A stretch of 64,000 bases of DNA from Microbacterium stercoris (GTDB lineage: Bacteria; Actinomycetota; Actinomycetes; Actinomycetales; Microbacteriaceae), in assembly GCF_017592545.1 (NCBI RefSeq), contig NZ_JAGFOA010000008.1, forward strand, positions 28,091-92,090. Reading direction: 5' to 3'. Below are positions 24,193-33,197 of the stretch, piece by piece. Below the pieces are notes generated by a model, which saw nothing but the letters and a program-made list of their open reading frames with translations, did not search any database and was not told the origin of the DNA. Position 1 is the stretch's first letter, and every line of letters starts with the position of its first letter. The position numbers were made by a program, and so were the translations under genes.

Positions 24193-26370
24193 ATGTCCGC
24201 TGAGGCGGGTTACGCGGTGCTGCGAGCCGCTGGGGTGGCACTGGTGATGGATCTGCAGGGCGAGGCGCCCCAGATCCTGCACTGGGGTCAGGATCTGGGG
24301 CCGTTGGACGCGGAGGGCGTCGAGGCGCTGCGGTATTCGGCGGAGACGGCACGGGTGGCCAACTCGCCGGAGGCGACGCGCGCGCTCACGATCCTGCCGA
24401 CGGAGCGCGACACCTGGTCGGGCTTCCCGGGCATCGAGGGACACCGTGCGGGCACGGCCACAACGCCTCGACCGGTGCGGGAGTCCGTCCACGTCGACGC
24501 GCGCGACGACGCGGGCGGGATCGTGCGCTGCGTGCTGCGCGATGCGGTGTGCGCCCTCGAGCTGGTCGCCGAGTTCGAGCTCGAGCCCACCGGCGTGCTG
24601 CGGGTGCAGTGGTCGGCCACCTCGCTCGCGGAGAGCGGCGAGCCGTTCGATCTCGCCCACCTCACGGCGCTTGTGCCGATCCCGGCGCGTGCCGTGGAGC
24701 TGCTCGACTTCAGCGGCCGATGGAGCCGCGAGCGGGCCCCGCAGCGTCTGCCGCTCGTGGACGGCGCTCACGTGCGCGAGGTGCGCCGCGGCAAGCCGGG
24801 CCTCGACTCGCCCTACCTGCTTGTGGCCGGAACGCCCGGGTTCGCGCACCGCCGGGGCGAGGTGTGGGCCGCGCACGTCGCCTGGAGCGGAGATCAGCGC
24901 TGGATCGCGCAGCGCCTGCCCGAGGGGGCCGGCGCGCTCGGCGCCGTGCTCGGCGGCGGCGAGCTGCTGCGCCCGGGCGAGGTGCGACTGGCCGCGGGGG
25001 ATCGCTATGACGCTCCCGCGGTGCTGTTCGCGTGGTCCGACGCGGGCACGGACGGCCTGGCCGACCGCTTCCATCAGCGCATGCGCACCCGCCGCCCGCG
25101 CGAGCGACGCCAGCCGGTGGTGCTGAACACCTGGGAGGCCGTCTACTTCGACCACGACATGGAGCGCCTCGGCGAGCTCGTCGACCGGGCCGCCCGCATC
25201 GGCGTCGAGCGGATCGTGCTCGATGACGGCTGGTTCCGCGGTCGGCGCGACGATCGCGCCGGTCTGGGCGACTGGCAGATCGACACGGCGGTGTGGCCGG
25301 ACGGCCTCGACCCGATCGTCGCGCGCACCCGCGAGGCGGGGATGGAGTTCGGGCTCTGGTTCGAGCCCGAGATGGTCAACCTCGACTCCGACGTGGCGCG
25401 CGCGCATCCGGAATGGCTGCTCGCGCCTTCGGGGGGTGTCGGCGCGAGCTTCCGCAATCAGCACGTGCTCGACATCGGCCACCCCGACGCATACGCGTAC
25501 CTGCTCGAGGAGATCTCGGGTCTGGTGGCGCGCTACGACATCGACTTCATCAAGTGGGATCACAACCGCGAGCTGCACGAGGCCGTGGCGCGCGAGGCGG
25601 GAGGCGACCGGCCGGGCGTGCGGCGCCAGACCCTCGCCCTCTACTCCCTCCTGGACGAGCTGCATCGGCGCCACCCGCGCCTGGAGATCGAGAGCTGCGC
25701 CTCCGGCGGCGGGCGGATCGACCTCGGCATCCTCGAGCGCACGGAGCGCGTGTGGACCTCCGACTGCAACGACCCCGTCGAGCGCCAGGACATCCAGCGC
25801 TGGAGCGACATCCTGCTGCCCCCGGAGCTGCTCGGATCGCACGTGGGCGCCGAACGCGCGCACACCACGCACCGGTCGACCGACCTGTCCTTCCGCCTCG
25901 TCACCGCGGCGTTCGCCTCGCCGGGCATCGAGTGGGACATCACGACCTGCGACGACGACGACCTCGGCCGCCTCGCGGACTGGATCTCGTTCGTGATCTC
26001 GCGCCGCGGCCTGCTGCACGGGGGTCGCCGCGTGCACGCCGACCTGCCCGACCCCCAGACGCTGCTGCACGGGACGATCGCCGAGGACGCGTCCGCCGCG
26101 CTCTTCGCGTGGGTGCGGCTGGCGAGCTCGGGCGGCCCGCAGGGCGCCAGGGTGCCCTTCCCGGGGCTCTCCCGCGACCGCGACTACATCGTGCGCCTTC
26201 CCGACGCCTTCGGGGCTCCCGCCCTGCACGGCAGCGAGCCCGCGTGGGTGGCGCACGCCCGCAGCGCCGACGGATTCCGGGTTCCCGGCGCCGTGCTGAC
26301 CGCCGCCGGTCTGCCGATGCCGGTGCTGCAGCCCGCATCGGGGCTGGTGCTCGAGCTGACCGCCGCCTGA
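24193..26370 (+). CDS. GH36-family alpha-galactosidase
   Basis: A 725-residue retaining alpha-galactosidase acting on raffinose-type or galactomannan oligosaccharides. The nucleophile is Asp456 in FIKWDHNRE and the acid/base Asp524 in WTSDCNDP. Other family motifs are LDDGWF and LWFEPEMV. No signal peptide is visible, so it is cytoplasmic. ATG at 24193 is preferred over GTG at 24184 because GGGGTGG sits 5 bases upstream. It is divergent from the GH95 operon and convergent with the GH27 gene, separated by a terminator. Confidence 0.93.
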   Translation: MSAEAGYAVLRAAGVALVMDLQGEAPQILHWGQDLGPLDAEGVEALRYSAETARVANSPEATRALTILPTERDTWSGFPGIEGHRAGTATTPRPVRESVHVDARDDAGGIVRCVLRDAVCALELVAEFELEPTGVLRVQWSATSLAESGEPFDLAHLTALVPIPARAVELLDFSGRWSRERAPQRLPLVDGAHVREVRRGKPGLDSPYLLVAGTPGFAHRRGEVWAAHVAWSGDQRWIAQRLPEGAGALGAVLGGGELLRPGEVRLAAGDRYDAPAVLFAWSDAGTDGLADRFHQRMRTRRPRERRQPVVLNTWEAVYFDHDMERLGELVDRAARIGVERIVLDDGWFRGRRDDRAGLGDWQIDTAVWPDGLDPIVARTREAGMEFGLWFEPEMVNLDSDVARAHPEWLLAPSGGVGASFRNQHVLDIGHPDAYAYLLEEISGLVARYDIDFIKWDHNRELHEAVAREAGGDRPGVRRQTLALYSLLDELHRRHPRLEIESCASGGGRIDLGILERTERVWTSDCNDPVERQDIQRWSDILLPPELLGSHVGAERAHTTHRSTDLSFRLVTAAFASPGIEWDITTCDDDDLGRLADWISFVISRRGLLHGGRRVHADLPDPQTLLHGTIAEDASAALFAWVRLASSGGPQGARVPFPGLSRDRDYIVRLPDAFGAPALHGSEPAWVAHARSADGFRVPGAVLTAAGLPMPVLQPASGLVLELTAA

Positions 26371-26378
26371 GACGCGCG

Positions 26379-26413
26379 AAGAGGGCGGGCCGGGATCCCC
26401 GGCCCGCCCTCTT
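26379..26413. terminator. bidirectional terminator between GH36 and GH27 genes
   Basis: AAGAGGGCGGGCCGGG (26379-26394) pairs perfectly with CCCGGCCCGCCCTCTT (26398-26413) over 16 bp with a 3-base loop. It lies between two convergent stop codons. Confidence 0.9.
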
Positions 26414-26419
26414 GTGCGA

Positions 26420-28885
26420 TCAGCGCGTGAAACGGAAGGCGTCGCTGCGGATGACCCCGCCCGACGCGTTCTGCACGACGATGCGGTGCTCGCCCCGCTT
26501 GAGGCCGCTGACGGTGTACAGCTCCCGCTGCGTGAGGCGCGCATCGGCACGCGTGTCGACCGTCTTCACCAGCGCGCCGTCGAGGAAGATCCGCACCTCG
26601 CCCTGATCCGGCGCCTGGGGCGCGATCCACGTCACGCCGGTGCCGGTGAACGTCAGGTCGGTCCACGCGTCACCCGAAGCCGCCTGCACGTCGTCGGCCA
26701 CATCGCCGCGGAACGAGAAGCGCAGCGTGCTCTGGCCCGCCTTGAGCGATGACAGGTACGCGGCCGACAGGATCACGTCGCCGTCGTCCACGGTCCAGTC
26801 GGCGCCCTTCGTGAGGGTCGTGGTGCCGTTCGCGATGCGCGTGAGCTCGCCGGCGTCGCGGCCCAGCGCGATGCGGGTCGCCTCGGCCGCCCCCTGGGGG
26901 ACGGAGACGGCGTTCGGGTCGAGGAGGTTCACCTGCTCGATGTCGAAGCGGTCGAGCAGCATAAAGCGGCCGTCCTGCATCGTCACGGTCACGGTGTGCT
27001 CGCCGTCATCGAGCCCGGTGGCCGACCACACGACCTGCTGCGACTGCCGCGGCGTGCCCGCCGGAAGCGAGGCATCCGCGGTGCCGGCGTCCTGCCCGTC
27101 GAGCGTGATCGCCACGCTGCCCTGCGACTCGTCCTTCTCGGTGATGTACCGGATGCCGGTGCCGCGGAACGTCAGGGAGACGCTGTCGCCCGCCTTCTCC
27201 GTCCAGTGCACGTCGTCCTCGTGGTCTCCGACCCCGCGTCCCGTGCTGTGGTTCCAGCTTCCCGAGTAGGCGATCTCGGGCGAGGTGTCGTTGAGCGTGA
27301 CGATCCGGTGCGACGTGTCGCCCGGGGCCGGCGGCTCCTCACCCGGGGCGAGCACCGTCACCGCGAGATCCTGCGACGTGGCGGCGACCTCGTCGCCTCC
27401 GCTGCGGTGCCAGTCGCCGCTGTACCCGACCTGGATCGCGTCGCCGTTGACCGTGGAGTCGACGCCGCGCGGCGGGGTGACGCGCAGCAGGCGGGCGCCG
27501 TGCGGGGGAACCGCGTCGGCCGTGTAGCCCGTCTGGTGCGTGCCGATGTCCTTGCGCGCCCACACGTCGCGCACCTTGTTCTTGCCGTCGCCCAGGCCGA
27601 TCGCCGTCCAGTCGACCGTGATGTCGGCGGCGGAGGTGCCGAGGTTGTAGAGCGCGACGACGTAGGAGCCGTCGTCCTGCAGCGACGCCCACACCGGGTG
27701 CTTGGTGTCGGAGGTGACCGGATGGGCGGGGATGCCCGCCTGGTTGATCGCGATGACCTCCTTGTTCGTCAGCAGCTCGATGCCCAGCTCGTCGAGCTGG
27801 GTGAGGTCGTCGCCCGTGAAGAACTGCGCGGCCTGCATGGCCCACAGCGTGGCCGCGGTGCGGCGCTCGTCCGCGGTGAGCCCGTCCATCCGGCCGTTTC
27901 CGACGTTCAGCGAGTCGAAGTCGGCGAAGCCGCCGGGGCCGGTGTGCCGCCACCACTCCTCGGCCTTGCCGAACGTGCGCGAGATGGTCTGCCACGACAC
28001 CATGGCCTCGTTCTGGCAGTAGCACTCGACATCCCAGTCGACGCGCCATCCGTCGGCGTGCTCGCGCCAGTAGTCGGCGTATGCCGGGTCGAGCGCCCAG
28101 GACAGCTCGAACCAGATGCCGCGGCTGTGCAGGGCCTTCGACCAGGCCGCCACGTCGGCGCGCGCGTCGATGGACAGATCCGAGATGCCGGATCCGGGGG
28201 TCACGCTGTCGAACTTCACGAAGTCGACGCCCCAGTCCTCGAGCATCGCCGCCATCGATTCGATGTAGGCGGTGGTGCAGGGGTTGTCGAAATCGAGCGC
28301 GTAGCCGATGCCCCAGTAGTCGGCCCGGCTGAGCGGCTGCTTCGCGATGTCGTGCGTTGTGCACCCGGGCGCGTTCCACACCGGAAGCGCCGCCTCGTAC
28401 ACCTCGGGGCCGACGCCCGGGATGAAGTAGAGCCCGATCTCCTGGCCGTTCGCGTGCACGTGATCGATCACCGTCTGCAGGCCGTCGGGGTAGTGCTCCG
28501 CGCTCGGGGTCGGGCGGCCGTAGGCATCGAAGCCGTCGTTCCAGGCGGCGTCGATGTTGATGCGGTTGTAGCCGTACGGCTGGAGCTTCTCGTGCATCGC
28601 GTCGGACTGGGCGATGATCTGGTCGGCGTCGATGATGTGGTTCTCGCCGGTGTAGACCTGCAGGCTGTAGCTGCTCCATCCCATGTACGGGGCGGTGGCG
28701 AGGTCGCCCTCGGCGACGCGCGGGATCGGATCCGGCGCGGCCGGGCCGGAGGGGGCGGGCGTGGATCTGCCGGTCGATGCGGCGTGCGCCGGCGCGGCGG
28801 CGCCGACGACCAGGCCGAGCATCGCCAGGCCGGTCAGCATCAGCGCTGAGCCGCGCCGGTGCGACGAGGGAAGGGGGCGTGACAT
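26420..28885 (-). CDS. secreted GH27-family alpha-galactosidase-like enzyme with binding modules
   Basis: An 821-residue exported enzyme. The signal peptide ends near AAPAHA. The GH27 barrel begins YMGWSSYSLQV, with the nucleophile Asp in DFVKFDSV (about residue 226) and a candidate acid/base in RVDWDVE. After a beta-sandwich come a carbohydrate-binding-like module (about GDTSHRIVTLNDTSPEIAYSG), an X2-type module (VSVPQGAAEATRIALGRDAG to STLRFSFRG) and a short C-terminal beta domain. ATG at 28885 is chosen because GGAGAG lies just ahead of it; ATG at 28897 lacks a ribosome site. The alpha-galactoside role is likely, but GH27 also includes arabinopyranosidases. Confidence 0.88.
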   Translation of the reverse strand: MSRPLPSSHRRGSALMLTGLAMLGLVVGAAAPAHAASTGRSTPAPSGPAAPDPIPRVAEGDLATAPYMGWSSYSLQVYTGENHIIDADQIIAQSDAMHEKLQPYGYNRINIDAAWNDGFDAYGRPTPSAEHYPDGLQTVIDHVHANGQEIGLYFIPGVGPEVYEAALPVWNAPGCTTHDIAKQPLSRADYWGIGYALDFDNPCTTAYIESMAAMLEDWGVDFVKFDSVTPGSGISDLSIDARADVAAWSKALHSRGIWFELSWALDPAYADYWREHADGWRVDWDVECYCQNEAMVSWQTISRTFGKAEEWWRHTGPGGFADFDSLNVGNGRMDGLTADERRTAATLWAMQAAQFFTGDDLTQLDELGIELLTNKEVIAINQAGIPAHPVTSDTKHPVWASLQDDGSYVVALYNLGTSAADITVDWTAIGLGDGKNKVRDVWARKDIGTHQTGYTADAVPPHGARLLRVTPPRGVDSTVNGDAIQVGYSGDWHRSGGDEVAATSQDLAVTVLAPGEEPPAPGDTSHRIVTLNDTSPEIAYSGSWNHSTGRGVGDHEDDVHWTEKAGDSVSLTFRGTGIRYITEKDESQGSVAITLDGQDAGTADASLPAGTPRQSQQVVWSATGLDDGEHTVTVTMQDGRFMLLDRFDIEQVNLLDPNAVSVPQGAAEATRIALGRDAGELTRIANGTTTLTKGADWTVDDGDVILSAAYLSSLKAGQSTLRFSFRGDVADDVQAASGDAWTDLTFTGTGVTWIAPQAPDQGEVRIFLDGALVKTVDTRADARLTQRELYTVSGLKRGEHRIVVQNASGGVIRSDAFRFTR

Positions 28886-28954
28886 CGAGCTCTCCATCTC
28901 GGGGAAGCGCGCCCGGCCGGGCTCGGAACGGCACTGTTCCGGACGCTGAGGGTC

Positions 28955-28975
28955 TTATTTGACAACGTCAAATAA
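28955..28975. promoter_or_regulatory. perfect palindromic operator upstream of the GH27 gene
   Basis: The arms TTATTTGAC (28955-28963) and GTCAAATAA (28967-28975) are perfect inverted repeats around AAC, 70 bases before the GH27 start. TTATTT...AAATAA ends resemble NagC/Mlc (ROK) operators. The only ROK gene in the window is at 15645-16853. Confidence 0.6.
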
Positions 28976-29089
28976 CCACAGATCCCGGCGGGCCGCAAGA
29001 GTCGGCTCGGCGGGCTCGGTCATCCGTCGCGGCGCCGGAACGCGGCCCGCATGTCGGGGGAACGGGCGCCGCGTTAGTCTGGCGGGGCC

Positions 29090-30469
29090 ATGGGGATCTC
29101 GCGACGCACCTTCTTCGTCGGCGCCGGAGCGGGCGCCGTCGCCGTGCTGCTGGCGGCCTGCACGCCCGAACCGGCTCCGAACCCCACGACGGCGGCGCCC
29201 ACGCCGACCCCCACCGCTCCCGGACCCACCCCGACCGCCCTGCCGGCCAAGCCCGCCGCCTTCGTGCGCTCGGCATGGAGCACCGACCCCTATGCGCGCG
29301 GCGCGATGAGCTTCACCGCCGTGGGCTCGAGCCCGGCCGACCGCGAGACGCTCAGCGAGCCGGTCGAGTCGCGCGTCTTCTTCGCGGGGGAGGCCACCTC
29401 CGACCGCCCCGGCACCCTCTCCGGCGCCGTGTCGTCGGGCGAGCGGGTCGCCGAGCAGGTCGGAGTCGCGGCCGCGAACGGCGAGCGCATCGCCGTGATC
29501 GGCGCGGGCCTGTCCGGAGCGATCGCCGCCGCGCGCCTGCGCCAGGCGGGGTTCGAGGTCACGGTGATCGAAGCGCGCGACCGCATCGGAGGCCGCCTGC
29601 ACACCCTCGATGACGACGCCTGGCCCGTGCCGCCGCAGCTCGGGGCCTGGCTCCTGAGCCCCGACGACAGCGAGGTGCAGCAGCGCATCGCGCTGCACGA
29701 CGTGCCGGTCGAGGCCCTCGACGGCGAGCTCGCGCTGACGGACGCCGGTTCGGTGGAGGCTCCGGATGCCGCACCCCTCGAGGCCGCGATCGCCTGGGCC
29801 GAGCCGCGCCCCGCCGATGCGCCGCTGCTCGAAGCGCTGACCGAGTCGGGAGGCGACCCGGAGGCTCCGGACACCGCCGCGTTCCTCGCGCTGCTGGCCG
29901 CCACCACCGGCGCGGACGCCGCCGAGCTGTCGGCATGGTTCCCGCCGGAGTCGCCCGACCTGCAGCTGGAGGCCGCGGTGGGCGATCTTCGCGACCTCGT
30001 CGCCGGCCCGCTCGACGACATCAAGCTGCTGCGCTCGACCACCGTCGTCGGCATCGCCTACGACGACACCGGCGTCAGCCTGCGCCTCGGCACCGGGGAG
30101 GCGCTGTCGGTCGACCGCGTGGTCGTCACCGTGCCGCTCGGCGTGCTGAAGGACGAGGGCATCGAGTTCGAGCCCCTGCTTCCCTTCTCGCACCGAGGTG
30201 CGATCGCCGCCCTGGGCATGGGCGACGTCGAGACCATCTGGCTGCGCTTCGACGACGACGTCTGGGATACCGACGCCGCCTTCTGGCACGTCGTCGGCGG
30301 CGATGCGACCATCCGCAGCTGGATCAACCTCGCACCCGCCACGGGCGAGAACATCCTGGTCGGCCGGGTCGGCGGGGAGGCCGCCCGCGCCTTCGCCCAG
30401 CTCTCGGACGACGAGGCGCTCGCCGCGGCCCTGGCCTCGCTCGCCTGGTTCCTCCCGCCGGCGCAGTGA
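29090..30469 (+). CDS. Tat-exported flavin amine oxidase-like lipoprotein, apparently circularly permuted
   Basis: A 459-residue FAD protein. The N-terminus has twin arginines (SRRTFF) and the lipobox LAAC with Cys24, followed by a Thr/Pro linker to about residue 52. Residues 57-124 (SAWSTDPYARGAMSFTAVGS ... RVFFAGEATSDRPGTLSGAV) match the normal C-terminal FAD-binding segment of the monoamine/polyamine oxidase family. Only then does the Rossmann motif VIGAGLSGAIAAARLRQAGF (136-155) appear, and the chain ends at ASLAWFLPPAQ, where that segment would normally follow. The order is therefore permuted. The substrate is unknown. The stop overlaps the next gene as GTGA. Confidence 0.8.
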   Translation: MGISRRTFFVGAGAGAVAVLLAACTPEPAPNPTTAAPTPTPTAPGPTPTALPAKPAAFVRSAWSTDPYARGAMSFTAVGSSPADRETLSEPVESRVFFAGEATSDRPGTLSGAVSSGERVAEQVGVAAANGERIAVIGAGLSGAIAAARLRQAGFEVTVIEARDRIGGRLHTLDDDAWPVPPQLGAWLLSPDDSEVQQRIALHDVPVEALDGELALTDAGSVEAPDAAPLEAAIAWAEPRPADAPLLEALTESGGDPEAPDTAAFLALLAATTGADAAELSAWFPPESPDLQLEAAVGDLRDLVAGPLDDIKLLRSTTVVGIAYDDTGVSLRLGTGEALSVDRVVVTVPLGVLKDEGIEFEPLLPFSHRGAIAALGMGDVETIWLRFDDDVWDTDAAFWHVVGGDATIRSWINLAPATGENILVGRVGGEAARAFAQLSDDEALAAALASLAWFLPPAQ

Positions 30470-31176
30470 CCGGCGGCGCCGATCGCAGGTGGCGGCGGCT
30501 CGCGGCGCTGAGCTGGTGGCACCCGGCGGTCACCGGATCCCTCCGTCTCGCAACGGCCGCCACCTGCGTGGTCGCGTTGATCCATCGCCTGTTCTGGGGG
30601 CTCAGCTCGAACACGATCGCGGGCGAGAACTTCTTCGCCTACCTGACCATCGAGTCGAACATCTTCTTCGTCGTCGTGTGGACGATCTCGGCCTTCGACG
30701 CCTTCCACCGCCAGACCGATCCGCGATGGCTCGTGATGCTGCGCACCGTCGCGCTGAGCTGGACCACCACCGCGGGGATCGTTTTCGCCTTCCTCGTCTG
30801 GCAGGCGGGGGAGCGCGCGATCCGCATCGACGTGCCCTGGTCGGATCAGCTGCTGCACTTCTTCCTGCCGGCCTTCGCGATCGTCGACTGGGCCTTCGCG
30901 GCGGGTCGCCGACCGGCGCCCTGGCGCGTGGTGCCGATCGTGCTCGCCTACCCGCTCGTGTGGGCGGCGGTGACGATGTGGCGCGGCACGCTGATCGGCT
31001 GGTACCCCTACTACTTCCTCGACCTGCGCCAGATCTCCGGGCCCCTCGAGTTCGTGCTGACGGGCGGTGCCGCGCTTGGGGTGTTCGCGGTGGTGTCGGT
31101 CGCGCTCGTGCTGATCTCGCGGCGGCGCTACGCCCGGCGGGGGATGGGCGTCAGCCCTTCACCGCGCCGGCCATAA
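30466..31176 (+). CDS. Pr6Pr-family integral membrane protein
   Basis: A 236-residue protein with six predicted membrane helices and family hallmarks: RLFWGLSSNTIAGENFFAYL, YLTIESNIFFVVVW, and the C-terminal IGWYPYYFLDLRQISGPLEF. The family is of unknown function in bacteria. The GTG start overlaps the amine oxidase stop (GTGA), so the two are coupled and may work together at the membrane. The 3' end overlaps the convergent permease gene by 26 bases. Confidence 0.8.
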   Translation: MTGGADRRWRRLAALSWWHPAVTGSLRLATAATCVVALIHRLFWGLSSNTIAGENFFAYLTIESNIFFVVVWTISAFDAFHRQTDPRWLVMLRTVALSWTTTAGIVFAFLVWQAGERAIRIDVPWSDQLLHFFLPAFAIVDWAFAAGRRPAPWRVVPIVLAYPLVWAAVTMWRGTLIGWYPYYFLDLRQISGPLEFVLTGGAALGVFAVVSVALVLISRRRYARRGMGVSPSPRRP

Positions 31177-32074
31177 CACCCGCGACGAGCTGACGCCCGG
31201 CGAAGACGAACACGATCAGCAGCGGGGCGGCGACGAGGAAGACGCCCGACATCACCAGGCCGGTGTCTGAGGTGAAGGCGCCCTTCAGCTGCGGCACCAC
31301 GAGCGGCATCGTCAGCTGCGAGCGCATCACGACCGACGGCCAGAAGAAGCTGTTCCACGAGCCGATGAAGGTGAACAGGGCGAGCGTCGCCGCCGCCGGC
31401 CGAGCCGCCGGCAGCGCGATCGACCAGAAGGTGCGGAACATCGAGGCCCCGTCGATCCGGGCCGCCTCGACGAGCTCGAACGGCAGCGCCTCCTGCAGGT
31501 ACTGGGTCATCCAGAACACCCCGAAGGCCCCCACAAGGCCCGGCACGGCGAGCGCGAGCAGCGAGTCGATCCATCCGAACTCGTTCATCATCACGAACAT
31601 CGGGATCGTGCCGACCTGCGAGGGGATCGCCATGGTGGCGATCACCGTCACGTAGAGGGCCTGGCGTCCGCGGAACGTGAGCTTCGAGAAGCTGAATCCG
31701 GCCAGCGTCGAGAAGAACACGGTCGACGCGCTCACCGAGACGGCGACGAGCAGCGAGTTGGCCAGCGCCGCCCAGAAGTTGAACTGGGAGGCGCTGAAGA
31801 CCGCCCCGAAGTTCTCGAACAGGCGCAGCGTGGGCAGCCACGTCGGCAGCGTGCCGACCGACCGGGCGATCTCGGTCGTCGTCGACGAGCCGTACATCGC
31901 GGCCGCGTAGAGCGGGAAGACGGAGGCGACGAAGACCACCGACAGCAGCACGTACGTCACCCACCCGGGTCGGCGGGCGCTGGGGCCGGCGACGGGGCGT
32001 CCCTGTCCCGCGCGCTTTCGCGCGTAGCGGGCCGCGCCGCGACCGGCGGTGTTCTCGATGAAGGCGGTGCTCAT
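31151..32074 (-). CDS. MalG-type carbohydrate ABC transporter permease
   Basis: A 307-residue CUT1 permease with six helices, the EAA-type loop ELVEAARIDGASMFRTFWSI and the typical end RQLVAGVMAGAVKG. It overlaps the preceding permease stop by 4 bases (ATGA at 32071-32074). It is the last gene of the GH39-binding protein-permease-permease operon. No ATPase gene is nearby. Confidence 0.92.
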   Translation of the reverse strand: MSTAFIENTAGRGAARYARKRAGQGRPVAGPSARRPGWVTYVLLSVVFVASVFPLYAAAMYGSSTTTEIARSVGTLPTWLPTLRLFENFGAVFSASQFNFWAALANSLLVAVSVSASTVFFSTLAGFSFSKLTFRGRQALYVTVIATMAIPSQVGTIPMFVMMNEFGWIDSLLALAVPGLVGAFGVFWMTQYLQEALPFELVEAARIDGASMFRTFWSIALPAARPAAATLALFTFIGSWNSFFWPSVVMRSQLTMPLVVPQLKGAFTSDTGLVMSGVFLVAAPLLIVFVFAGRQLVAGVMAGAVKG

Positions 32075-33120
32075 CGCTTCGCTCCTTCGGTGGGGGTGCC
32101 GGTGCGGGTGCGCGTGCCGGTGCGTCGTGCGGATCGCGCGGGGCGGGGAGCGCGGGTGCCCGACGAGGCGATGGATCTCGTGAGCAGGAAGTTCAGGAGG
32201 GAGAACGCGACGATGATCAGCGCGAGCAGCCATCCGACCGCGGCGGCCTGCCCGAGGCGGTCCTGCCAGTCGCCGAAGCCGAGGTTGAACAGGAACAGCG
32301 ACACGGTGGTCCACTGGTCGTCGGATCCGCCCGAGCCGCCGCCCGTGCCGCCGCCGTCGAACATCCGCGCCTCGTCGAAGACCTCGAGGCCGCCGATGGT
32401 CATGGTGAGGATGACGAAGATCAGCGTGGGACGGATCCCGGGGATCGTGACCGAGAAGAACTGCCGCAGCCGGCCGGCGCCGTCCACGGTGGCCGCCTCG
32501 TAGAGATCGCGGGGCACCGCCTGCATGGCGGCCAGAAGCAGCAGGGAGTTGTAGCCGGTCCAGCGGAACACGATCATCGATCCGATCGCGATGTGCGACA
32601 GCAGCCGGTCCTGGAAGAAGGGCGAGCTGAACTCGGTGAGGATCCCCATCGCGTGCAGGTTGGGCACAAGCAGCCCGAACTGCCCGAAGACCTGGCCGAA
32701 GATCATCGAGGTCGCCACCGGCATCACGACGAACGGCACGAGCACGCTCATGCGCCAGAAGGTGCGGGCGCGCAGGTTCTGATCCAGCACCGCCGCGATG
32801 GCGAGGGCCAGGATCAGCTGCGGGATGCCGCCCCACAGGAAGATCGAGAACGTGTTCTCGAGCGCCTGCCAGAAGGCGGGCTGGCGCAGCACCCAGGCGA
32901 AGTTGTCGAGACCGACGAAGTCGCCCATCCCCGCGCGGCGGTGCCAGTCGTGCATCGCGACCACGACGTTGAACACGAGCGGAACCGCACCGAACACGGC
33001 GAACAGGAGGAAGAACGGGGAGATGTACAGGTAGGGCGAGAGCTTGATGTCCCAGCGCGATGCGCGCTGCCCCCACCCGACCCGTCGCGGCGCGCGCGGC
33101 GCCCGTGCGGTGTCAGTCAT
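32071..33120 (-). CDS. MalF-type carbohydrate ABC transporter permease
   Basis: A 349-residue CUT1 permease with the coupling loop PRDLYEAATVDGAGRLRQFF. Unusual features are a glycine-rich loop (DGGGTGGGSGGSDD) between the last periplasmic segments and a basic Arg/Thr-rich C-terminal tail (TRTRTGTPTEGAKR). Start ATG at 33120; an in-frame upstream methionine would add a basic leader without homology and is less likely. Confidence 0.9.
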   Translation of the reverse strand: MTDTARAPRAPRRVGWGQRASRWDIKLSPYLYISPFFLLFAVFGAVPLVFNVVVAMHDWHRRAGMGDFVGLDNFAWVLRQPAFWQALENTFSIFLWGGIPQLILALAIAAVLDQNLRARTFWRMSVLVPFVVMPVATSMIFGQVFGQFGLLVPNLHAMGILTEFSSPFFQDRLLSHIAIGSMIVFRWTGYNSLLLLAAMQAVPRDLYEAATVDGAGRLRQFFSVTIPGIRPTLIFVILTMTIGGLEVFDEARMFDGGGTGGGSGGSDDQWTTVSLFLFNLGFGDWQDRLGQAAAVGWLLALIIVAFSLLNFLLTRSIASSGTRAPRPARSARRTGTRTRTGTPTEGAKR

Positions 33121-33138
33121 GCCAGGTGCTTTCCGTGA

Positions 33139-33159
33139 GATCGGCCGGACCGGCCGATC
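33139..33159. terminator. intra-operon hairpin between binding protein and permease genes
   Basis: GATCGGCCGG and CCGGCCGATC are perfect 10-bp arms around a single A, about 40 bases downstream of the binding-protein stop. Such hairpins after binding-protein genes commonly attenuate readthrough or protect the upstream mRNA, giving more binding protein than permease. Confidence 0.6.
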
Positions 33160-33197
33160 GCGGACCCGCCGGGGCGGGCCCGCGACCGGAGCGGTCA

